DNA from: Euborellia annulipes
Taxonomy: Eukaryota; Arthropoda; Insecta; Dermaptera; Anisolabididae
Length of the DNA: 64,000 nt
Assembly: GCA_023213315.1 (NCBI GenBank)
Contig: JAKCPI010027501.1
Location: 1 to 64,000 of the forward strand
Direction of reading: 5' to 3'
This document shows, piece after piece, positions 46,601 to 58,600 of this stretch. Below the pieces are notes generated by a model that saw only the letters and a program-made list of their open reading frames with translations, was not told the DNA's origin and searched no databases. A program made the translations under genes and the position numbers. Within the stretch, counting starts at the first letter, position 1, and each line of letters opens with the position of its first letter.

Positions 46601-49600
46601 GTCCTCTTAATCTGATTATTATATTTTCTTACCTTTCAACTTTTGCTGATATTTAGGCATTTTATTTGTATCTTCTATTTATACATATTAATTAGCTATT
46701 TTTAAATAGTAGGCTTAATATAAATATTTTCTCTTTTAAAATTTAAATTCGGAGAGCGTGACATCGGAATAGAGCAACAGCCAGCAATGTCTTTTTCGGG
46801 GCAAGCTTGAGTGGGTGGCCCCGAAAAACCTGCTTGTGAAAAATTCCCCGATCGCCATCGATTTTACTACTCGTAAAATTAATACACATATACCATAAAC
46901 CCCTAAATGTCCTCAGCAGCCGAGATAAAAATATATTTAAAAAAATTTAATTCCTATGGCCATATTACATTGCTACTAAAGATGTTTACATGAAATCGTT
47001 GTCTACCAGGGTATATAATGTATGAATACGTTGGAATTTGTATAATAAAACTCTGTATAATTATAAATTCAAAATAATTATTAATCGCGACTTTTAATTG
47101 GGTAATGGTATACTGGGAAAGTTTTGCAACTTTGTTGCCTGTTTTTCTTTCCCTTATATTATATTACATATAATATATTGGCGGGAAAGTAATAATTTAA
47201 ATGCAATTTGATAAGACATGCTATACATTTTTTTTTTTTATTAAATAGTTGAATTAAATTCTCCATTGTTTGTCGGTTTAGAGGCCACCGTATCCGCACC
47301 GTCATCGACAAAATTAAAATAATTTTAAACGGGCACTGTGCGGTGTCGATGCGGACTCGGATAGCAGTGATATGTGAATTAATACATTTAATAAACATGG
47401 CGCAATACTTCTCCGTGTGTTGGTTGTCATACGATGCGAAGTGTTATGTCTTTTGACCTTAATTTCTGATAAACCAATCCAATTTAAAAAATTTGCTCTC
47501 CTTAGGATTCTAAAGAACGCATCTTAATTCGTTTGAATATTCAAATCTGCATTAGATTTGAAGATTTTATAGGAGTTAGCGCGCAATCGGTTCATATTCT
47601 AGCCAATTTGGCATATATATTATAATTAAAATTGAATTTGTTTAGAGTACCTAATTTTTTCTACATTATAGGTTATCTAATATTTGTTTAAATTTAAAAA
47701 TTGTTTTTTTGTTTTTTTTTACTTTCTCTTACCTATGTATATATGTAATATATACCGGTATATAGTGAAAAAGTATTGGATTCATGTCAAAATTTCGATG
47801 TCGAGATTTTGATGGATATACTCGTTTTGAGGTCCCCTGAATCCAAAAAAGTGGTTTTTGCAACATGTTCTGTCTGTCTGTCTCTCTTGTGTGTGTGTGT
47901 ATCCAATTTTAAGCATGAAGGAGCTAGGAGATTGAAATTTTATGTTTAAGTTAGACATCCCCTGGAACGTGAAAATAAGCTTTTAATCAAAATCGGCCAA
48001 AGAGTACTATTACTTTACTGATGTACTTTTTCAGTTTTTTTCGATTTTCTCAAAATTCGCTCCAACGATTTTTTTTAAATTCATAAATTAATTATTTTTT
48101 AGATGCTCTTTAAAATGTATATTCTCATTTGGCCATTGATATATTCTGAAGACCACTTTACTCTTGTACTTCATAGAGAAGATAGAAGAAATGGTAACAA
48201 AATATAAATATTTTCTCATGTTTATAAATTGTACATCTTGAATTCTAATATATCGGCGGAAACTAAATATATGTCGACACGAAAAATCTGGTGTGACAAG
48301 CATAGGCGTAGCCAGAAATTTTTGATGGGGGGGGGGTTTAGGATTATTTCTCCCCCCGACTAATAGGGCAGTATAAGGCGTCTAATGAAATATATGACTA
48401 GCCCCCCCCTGGACCCCCTCGGGGTGGCTCGGGGCCGCCCTTAATTAAGTGCCGCAATATTTCAATCAACTCGTATCAGGCAAAAAAAATGCAACTCTCT
48501 TAATTTTATGTATATGGGCCTAAAATACCGAGGTGTCTCTCTATGTGTTTCTCTTGACCAGACTCCTATCTCAGACCTCTTTAAGAAAAAAAATAAAAAA
48601 TTTATTTATATAATAATTTTTATTATTTTTCATTTGCGAGATTTAATCATTTTTAAGCGGCTTTAATTTTTTATAAAGCATAACAAAAATCAATTCTTTT
48701 TCAATGGGAAAATTCTGAATTTTCTCGAATTTTTTGCGTTTTATTTAATTTTTTTTTTTAAGCTAGAGAAAATTATTATATTTTACTTTCTCTTACCCTA
48801 TATATGAAATATATAGAGAGAAAAAAGTATTTTGTATTATAGAGCTTAAATATCTAGTCATGGCTTGGGTCCAATGGGGGGGGTTTGAACCCCCAAACCC
48901 CCCCCCCCCCCCCGTGGCTACGCCTATGGTGACAAGCATAGAACACAACTTTCGATAACCGAAGGTAAGAGAAAGTTGTGTGTTGTGCGACAGTCACACC
49001 AGATTTTTTATTCTTTATTCATACGAGGATTTAAGACTATGCCACCTATAGTCCATTTGCCGCTCCCCTCTATAGTACATATTTTATACAACAAAAGGAT
49101 AATAGAGTTCTTTGCTTTCATCTTTTTTCTTATTCTTAAATTCGTAGGGGAAATTTTATTATCGTTTGAAATACTTCATTTTAACTTTTGCCAGTCTGCC
49201 GCCCCTGAATTTGTTGCTGCTCTAGGCTGCAGCCTTTTTAGCCTATTTAGAAATACAGCCCTGGTTTCGGTCACGTCTTACTACCTGCTTCAGAACCCAG
49301 TCCTTTATATAACAGATTCTATCTTTTCCTGAGAAAATCATTTAGCCTATGCTGCTGTCGTCGAGATTGTATGCATTCTAACCTTGACTGCCACCCATCC
49401 AAAAACATCTCTAAATCAAACAGCTGGTCATTTCTCCTTTCTCTACCTACTATATTTTTTTCAAATTTAAATTGTCGAAATAAACAGTATCTAATTTTAG
49501 ATGATCTGGTATTCAGGAGAAAATTGTTTTTCTTTTTCAAGTCGATAGCTATTAAAAAAAAAATTGCCTTCACAAATCGATCATTTAAATATTCGTTCAT

Positions 49601-52600
49601 TCTATAAATTATTTATAATTCTTAAAATAAAACTCAAATTATTTTTTCATTTATATTTGCAATAAATTCGGCATTTGGCATTCATAGGCTTTTATTTGCT
49701 GCTCCCGTACTTGCTCTTTTCCAACTCGTAACATCAACAGCAACTTCCCTTCGGATTAAATAAATTAAATATGAATGAAAATAACTTCTCTTTCATATTT
49801 AAACATGCATGAATAAATAATTAATTCATGGAATAAAATTCATAAAATTTATTTAGTGATATACTGACATTCGATTAAAAATAATAATTGTCCATTGACC
49901 TTTTTTTGTGAATGAAATTAATTCTTTCCTTCATAAATTAAAGCGGACAAGAAATAATTTCTCTTCGAATTATAAAAATTAAAAACTACCATTTAGTATG
50001 CTACTGGGTATCCAATACTCCATACGTTTGTTCTCATCACTTTAGTCCAAAAATTTTCACTCTTTTGTTACTATCCGGAATTTACCTGAAATAATTTGCG
50101 CCATTCTAAACTAAATTTATAAAATGGTATTTTGAATCCTATTTTATCTGATAAAAGTTTGGTGTTTAATAGTCACACTTATTTTGAGATAGTGTGATAA
50201 TTATATTAGATAAAGTGTAATGTAATAATTATGTTAGACGAAAGAACTTTCAAGCATATTGACAAAGCAAAATTAAATATTTAATTAGAGTCGATGGGGA
50301 AAAAATTATCACTAGTTAATTCATTAATCATCAGTGATTTATAATAAAAATCCATTTAGGCTTCTTCAGAGAGATAACATCCCTCATATTCCATAATAAT
50401 ATTAGGGAGGGTTGGGGAATATGGTTAACTTTATTTAACAAAATCAAGAGTGTTTTGTAATTTCGTTCTCTATTTTTTATTTAAATTTAATTAATTTACC
50501 ATTCTTGCTTACCAATCGTTTGAAATAGAGGTGGGTTAAATGGCTTCAGATACCGTAAAATATATTTTTTTTAATTTCCATTTGTTATAGTAGAGGGATG
50601 AAGATATCAGAAAAATTGGAATGCTTCAATAAAACTCCCAGAATAAGACGTTTCGGTCTGAATTTATTTGGCATTCTTCAGAAATTATGCACATAATGCA
50701 AATTGCACATGTGATTGAACCAGTAATTGTCAATAATAAAATGTATTTCCTTCATACAAAATTATATCATTCCTATGCCCAAAATCAGAGATAAAAAAAT
50801 CTCTGATCTTGGGCACAGGATTCATATAATTTTGTATGAAGCAAATAAATTTTATTATTGACAAATCCAGGTTCAATCAAATGTGCACTTTGCATTATGT
50901 GCATAATTTCCAATGACTGAAGATGGCTAAATAAATTCAGACCGAAACGTCTTATTCTGGGAGTTTTATTGAACCTAGAACATTAAAATTTGGCTGCTAT
51001 CTCCATCCCTCTACTATTGTATAATGACATCACAGCCACAACTTCAAACAATTAATTACCATTTGTTGTTCTCATATAAGTTTATCTTAAATATTTTCTT
51101 TTAAGGGCGTGTGTTTAGATAATATATGGGACACACCCAGAGGATAAAAAAATATTTTTTAAAACATTTTATCTTATTTTAAGTTATTTTCTTATACTAG
51201 GCCTAAATGTAACTAACCAGCTTGTCCATAGGCGCCGGAACTGGGGGGGGCAAGGGTACATTGCCCCCCTGGCATCCTATAGGGGGGGGACAGAGGGGGG
51301 GGCAAAATTTCTTCTTTTATTTCATTTATTTTTTAAAAATGATATATTTTTACTTTTGAAAAATAAAATTTTCTAAATTAAAAAAAATTAAAAGAGTAAG
51401 AAATTCATTTTTTTCAAATTTTTCCAAAAATTTTTGATAAAATCACTAGAAAATTTTTTTTAATTTTAATTTTATTAAAATTGTGATTTTATTTAAAATT
51501 TTATAGTAATTTGTTTTTGTTTTATACTATTTGATCATATTAAATTATTTTAATTTTCTAAAAAAAAATTTTTGCCCCCCCCTGATTCAAATTCGTTCCG
51601 GCGCCCCTGAGCTTGTCATCACAGGATCTGTGGGATTGATTAATTAGTGATAATGTCAAAACAATTATATTTCAAAATCTCCTAAAATTTTAATTTAGCC
51701 TGTTTTGAGCGTTTGGTCTTTCAGTTTAAAATATAATGAGGGAGAGGAGGAGAATCATTTTTTTTAGGACTATAAGATTGTTTACAGTAAAGATAGGCCT
51801 ACGTATTAATATAAAGAAAGGAAAAGAGAAAAAGTTTAATCCTTCATTGAGGCAAAATGATTATTAAAAAGTATGAGAATCATTAAAGTTTTTAATTTAT
51901 AAGGTTTTATAAAAAAAAAAAAGAAAGTCTTTATAGCTCCGCAACTCTCTCCCTAATCTTTACCCCTTCCTCCCTATTTTGCAATCTATTTTTTTATCAA
52001 CTTGTTTTCCTCTACGTATTGCTAAATTTACAGAACCGGATCTAAAAAATATTTTTTTTTTTGATAGGGGTCGATCACAGAGGACAAGTTCTTGGGTTAG
52101 TTTAATATAATGAATAAATGAGTTTTACACCCCTGGAAGTTGAAATTTATTTTCAAAAAAAAAAAAAAAAAATTTACCCTAGTATTCAAGTTATTTGGAA
52201 AAGAACATGATATAAAGAAATTATTCTTTTTAAGTTCTTCAATTTTTTTAGTTCTTTTTTTTGACCTTTAACACTTGGTCCTTTTTTATACTTTCTATCC
52301 GCATGGATAAACCCGTTGTTTCATTTTAAAAAATGTTTAGTCATTTTAATTGTTTTTTTATAGACTCATTCGACTTGCTGCTTCTCAATTGAGGATCTAT
52401 TTTATAAACAATTATTTAAAAAAAAAACATTTGGATGAATAAATAAATGATCGCCATTAATAGAGATGAAATTGAAATTAAAATGAAATATATTAAGATT
52501 TTTTTATCAACCTATTATTTCTTCAATTTTTTAATTGATAGAATAGGGGGATGGTTTTTCCTATCACTGCTCGAATTTTTTATTTTAAAAATAAATAGAC

Positions 52601-55600
52601 TAAACTAAAATTACCCTAAAAATGTGTATGGAGCTGACAACCCCTCCGACCCACCTCCTATTTATACTTTCCTGTAAAATTAATTGCGGATACTATCCTT
52701 ATCCCTATCCCTATTCCCATAGGCGTAGCCCCTCCCCTTGGGGCCCAAGCCATAACTAGATATTTAATACAAATTATATTTCATATAGGGCAAGAGAAAG
52801 TAAAATATAATAATTTACTCTAACTAAAAAAAAACCAAAATGATTTATAAATACCCTAAAATAATCTTAAATTTTTGAAAAAAAATTTCTTGTTCCCTCC
52901 CCCCCATCAAAAATTTCTGGCTACGCCAATGCCTATTTCCTATCCTCCTTATACCGCTTAAAATTTAGGAATATTTCAAATGCGCCTGCAAATAGGCAAC
53001 CCAAATTATTACCGATATATGTTTTAGTTTTCGTTCGAGATAGCCAATATAGTAAATAAATACATTGGAACCTCGCTTAACGAGCATAATTCGTTCCAGA
53101 ATCATACTCGTAAAGCGAAACACTCGTTATGCGAAACAATAACATTCTATCTATAGAGCTGTCCCCTCATGACACAGGCTGATGTAACATGAGTGCAATC
53201 CGTGACCTTCTCTCTCCTCTCCACTCGTTATGCGAAACGTCACTCGTTAAGCAAGTCATTCTTTTACAATTTTTTTTGCTCGTTATGCGAATTACTCGTT
53301 ATGAGAGGTGTCCGCTAAGCGAGGTTTTACTATATTATAATAAATAGCCTACAAATAGTATTAATACTTGTTTAAGAATTTCGTTATCTTTCTTTGTTTT
53401 ATTAAATTTTTCTGACAAGTGACAATCTTAAATTATTATGCTTTGCTACGTTTACTTTGAGAGAATTTGTGTTTGTTTTTTGTTATAACAACCATCACTT
53501 TAGTTAAAAAGGATTGTAAAATAAAGTTTAATAATTTAATTATTTTCAAAACGCTTTGCTTGTTTAGATGATAGCACTCTCTTTGTTTAATTTTAGAATA
53601 ATATACTGTATCATTGTAGCGAATAAAAGTCGTAGTTGGTTGTTTTCAAATAACACCCTATAGACTGTAAAGTACAGGTTAATGGGTATTTTGTTTAAAA
53701 TAAAAATATTTTGCCACTTGTTTTGTTGGTAATAGAGCAAATCTTTGGCCCCGCAGGACTGCTTTTACGGACATGCTATCTTTGCACCAGGAACCACGCC
53801 CGATTATATCTCCTGCTAAGTGAGAATCATAGTGGCAAAAGTCCGAAAATTCAATTTTTGAGTTAAGCTTACGAAACGTTGTTAAAACGTCTTCTCTTTT
53901 GAGTGTCAAAATGGCGAAAATATATTTCCATTCTTCATTATTGATTCTGGCCTATTCATTTGTTGCCCGGTATTTGTTTATAAATGCCTTTTCTCGAATT
54001 GTTGAATTTCGGACTTTCGCCACTATGATTCTCAGCAGCCGATATATAAGAGAGAAAATATAATTTCTCTTTGTAAGGAAATCTTACATTTGCAAACTCA
54101 AGTAAAATTATATTTTCACTCTTATACACTATATAGGGCCTACCATGTTAGGAGAGCGAAAGATGATATGTTTTGTTAAGGTAGCCGCAAAGGCGGAAAA
54201 TCCTAGTTCGAATCTTAGGACCGCAAATGTGCCCAGTCAGAGACAAATAGCAAAAAAATTTTTACTTTCCCTTACCTCTATATATGTTAATACTGTATAT
54301 ATAGAGAGAGAAAGTATAGGATTCATCTCAAAAATTCGATGTCTAAATTTTGAGGGATATACACGTTTTGAGGTCCCATGAATCCAAAGTGGTTTTCACA
54401 ACATGGTCTGTCTGTCTGTTTGTGTCTGTGAACAAAATATTGACTCAAATACTTGAGTCAAATGAAAAAAAAAAGGTCAAATTAGTTGCACTTGAAGGAG
54501 AAAAAATTTTTGTCTCCCTAAAAAAAAAAGGTAAAATAATTTTCATGGAGGGGAAAAAAATTAAAAAAAAAAAAAAAATATAAATTTTTTTATATGAAAT
54601 ACAAGTTTCGGTTTCGGTTACGGTTTCGGCCGAAACTAAGGTTGAGGCCGAATATTCGGTTTCGGCTGAAAATCTTGTTTCGGTCGGACCCTAAAGAATA
54701 TATAAATACAATATTTATCTATACATTTCCTATGGGAGAAATCGTAACTTTCAGAATTAATTACTCAAAAAGTTATAGGAATTTCGGAAAATAATTTTCC
54801 TGTAGTCCCTAGAAGGTCCTCTTTAAGCATAAAAAATTTCGTATCAAAATTCCTACGGGAAGTTGCTCAAATAGAATGGTACAGACGGACAGACAGACGG
54901 ACTTTAGCGAATTAGATAAATAGATTGACTCCCCATAAGAATATACAGTATATTTATTAAAACATAATGAGATGATGGGAATTGTTGTTTCGAATTTATT
55001 GTGGGTTTTTAAATTTTAATTTTATTAATAGTAAGGGCAAGAAACTCTCGCAGCTAAATGCCCAAATAAATAAATAAAACAACGATATTGTTTAGTAGAA
55101 TAAATGAAAGTCTATGTTTCTTTCTTTAATATAGAACCAACAGCAATAAAGAAAGAAACATAGATGCTTGGCCTTTTATTTATCCTACTACATGTTGATT
55201 CAGCTATTCACCTCGCTAACAATGATATTATTGTATCTTATCAAATACATTAATTTCTTTAAGTTTAAGTAAGCCAGTGTATATGTTTCTTAATACATTA
55301 AGATAGATATGTATATTTATTATCTGAAAATTGTTGAAAATTGAGGCATATTATTAGGAAAAGGCCGCAGTTGGATGGCGCGGCTAGTATCTAATAAAAT
55401 ATTCTTTATTGGTTCACAGTAAGGTTCAAATATTTTCGATTGCCCTTAAAAGTCTTGCTAGATATTCTTTTGAAAACATTATTCGCACAACTTTGAAAAA
55501 CTTGGATTTTATCAGAATAACATACTTAAAAAATCTTATCTCTCTCTCTCTCTCACAATAAAGAAATGGATTGTCCAATTCATTTTTTATTTACTTATCT

Positions 55601-58600
55601 CTCCAAATAACTTATCCTTCCTGTTTCAAATTCTTTTTTTTTTCACTTTTATTTACTTCTTTTGGTTAAAATTAAAAACTAAAGAAACCAATGTTTTATA
55701 ATCTTCTTTTACTTTCTCTTACCTCTATATGGACCGTTTATTTTGAAAGTGGTGTAAGTCCATTTTCTATTGTTTCGAGAAAATGAAAGGTTTGCATATC
55801 TGTTAATTTAAAAATCTAGGCAAATGATATGAAATCGGTGAATGTTTCTACTTCTTTATCAGTGTCTAATTTAGTTATATAAAATTGTTTTAGGCGAATT
55901 TGACTAAACTAATATATAATTACAAGCTGCCAATGGACTTACACCACTTTCAAAATGAACCAACTGTAAACTTCGTTGAATTTCAATTTTGAAAAATCAA
56001 ATATTACTCAAAATATACTTCATATTAATTCAATATTCTTTACAAATAATGACACGATATAAAATAGAAGTAGTATTTTTAATTTTAGACGTTAATTACA
56101 TTGTTAAAATTACAAGATATTCGTATTATTTACTTATCCTCTGTATATGGATGGTAGAATGTTGAAATATTTATCATGTACCGGAAGAATTACTGCTTGA
56201 TATCTTATATTAATAAGTAACCTATTCTCGTAACCAGTGGCGTCATTTCAACTTTTTCTTAGAGGGGGGGGCAAACTTTTTTTTCAATTTCTCACTTCAA
56301 TTTTCTTACAAATAGCTATCTCAAATTTGGCCAAAAGGTATTTAATTAAATTATTTTTTTAATTTTATACAGTTTCGTAGATATATTTTATTTACGTAGA
56401 ATAATACCTAGGGAGGAGAGAGGGGGGGACAAATACCCTTCCCCCCTACAAATGACGCCTCTGTTAGTAATTCTTAACAAGTTTATTAACAAATGCACAA
56501 TAACAGACAACCATCTGCTAAGCTACCTACCTCAAATTGGACTTACACCACTTTCATAATCAACGATTATGCAACTTCTTTACCGACCAATTTTCAAATG
56601 TACAAAACATGGGAATTTTTTAAGGAATTTGCCACTAGCTAGTTATACATAGAAAATTTACATTAAATTAAGTATGAATTATGTGATATCTCAGATTTTT
56701 TAAAAATTGGACTTACACCACTTTCAAAATAAACGGTCCATATATATGTTAATTAATATATAGAGAGAAAGTATTGGATTCATGTCAAAAATTCGATGTC
56801 GAGATTTTGATGGATCTTCACGTTTTGAGGTCCCCTGAATCCAAAAAAGTGGTTTTCGCGACATGGTCTGTCTGTTTTGGTGTGTGTGTGTTCAATTTTA
56901 AGCATGAAGGAATTGAGCTATGAGGCTGAAATTTTATATTTAAGTTAAACACCCCCCGGGATCGAGAAAATAAGCTTTTAATCAAAATCGGCCAAAGAGT
57001 ACTAGTACTTTACTGATGTACTTTTTCAGTTTTTTTCGATTTTCTCAAAATTCGCTCTAACGATTTTGATTAAAATTCAAAAATCAATTATTTTTTAGAT
57101 GCTCTTTAAAATGTATATTCTCAAAATTGTTTGAAGCACACTTTACCTGGTACTCTTGTGCTTCATAGGAAAGGTAGGAGAAATGGTTGCCATGGTAACA
57201 AAATATAAATATTTTCCCATGTTTATAAATTTGGCATCTTAAATTCTAATATAGCCCACGGGGCGTGGTGTAGAGGTTAGCGTGCTAACCTCATATACCA
57301 AACGTCGCGGGTTCGGACCCCAGGCAGTCCGATGATTTTATTTAAGCCATCTGGATACCAGATGGCTTAAATAAAAATGCCTGGACCCTAATATATATAT
57401 AAATTCATAAATAACGGTTATCGTAAATGTCTTATATGGCCTGAGCTGCCGAGAAGACAGTGTGAATGTGTGTGTGAGTGTGAGTGTGAATGAGAAAAAA
57501 GTGTGTGAAAGTGTGAAATTCTAATATATTGGCGGAAACTAAATACATGTCGACACAAAAAATCCGGTGTGACAAGCACAGAACACAACTTTCGATTACC
57601 GAAGGTAAGAGAAAGTTGTGTGCTGTGCGACAGTCACACCAGATTTTTTACAATGGTTTGATAGATATAAAATTCAATGGGCCTTAATAATTGTATATTA
57701 ATAAGGCTTAAGAATTGCCTTTCTCTCATTTCTGCATTAATTAAATTTTGTTTATAACTGTCCAAATACTGGCAGCCAAAATAAAAAGCCTCCGATTTTC
57801 ACAATTCGTCGAGACGTCTCGGGAAAATTTTATGGTCCCATATTCAGTCCTTCAACATTGTTAATATTCCGGAGTTGGTCGTATGGATACAATACATGCA
57901 TATTTATGTATCATAAACAAATGTTCCGGCGAGTTCACTTCCACTGACTTCATTGATTTAAATTAATTATTATTCAATACATTATTATTATGATTAAAAT
58001 TTCCAAAATCTAGCTTTCGAATTTGACAGTCATTGAAATTAATCTTTTATGAAATTTATATAATAATTATTATTTATAATTATGCCTATACAATATATAT
58101 CTTTTCTCCCTTACTTTCTGAGATTATTTATAAGATTAAACTTGGATTTGATTACAGAGGCGTACCGAGGGGTGGGTGGGTGGGGGGTGGGGCGGGGTCC
58201 GTCCAGGGAACGCAATTTTGTTAAGAACGCTCTTTTGTTACGTTACATTTTCTCCCATTTTACTCTCCGTAAGCCGCTTTAAAGAACTTCGTTCCAAAAA
58301 TAAAATAAAATGGAATGTTCACGTAACGTTTCACTATCTCTCAACTCTTCTTCGCTTACTCCAATGATGACAAAAAAATTTTTTTTTTAATTTACGTAAA
58401 AAATTTATTTCGATTAGTAAGCTACACGAAAAAATGCCAAAGATTAGAAAAGCATTGACCGATTATGTTTGACATATCCTTGTAAAATAAACATTTTTAA
58501 TTTAATTTATTTATTTTTGCTTTAATCTCTATCCTTTTGAACGACTGATATGTCTTTGCTCAATTTGAAAGAATTCGGAAATGAGATTGGAAAAAAATAA

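Larger units (their letters stand above)
55711..57649 (+). repeat. Hairpin-family repeat carrying two nested insertions
   Basis: ACTTTCTCTTACCTCTATAT (55711-55730) is followed by the insertion 55731-56739. The family resumes at ATATATGTTAATTAATATAT, runs to about 57250, is interrupted by the SINE 57253-57515, and resumes at ATTCTAATATATTGGCGG, ending with the terminal hairpin near 57640. Removing both insertions gives a standard full-length copy. Confidence 0.88.

Noticed and set aside
54594..54794. Arg/Phe-rich open frame
   Set aside because: Produced by a simple GGTTTCGG repeat; translation of low-complexity DNA.
57253..57330. Functional tRNA gene
   Set aside because: The A- and B-box-like words are present, but the sequence recurs with the same long non-tRNA body in five places and no full cloverleaf could be drawn. 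It is the head of a SINE.
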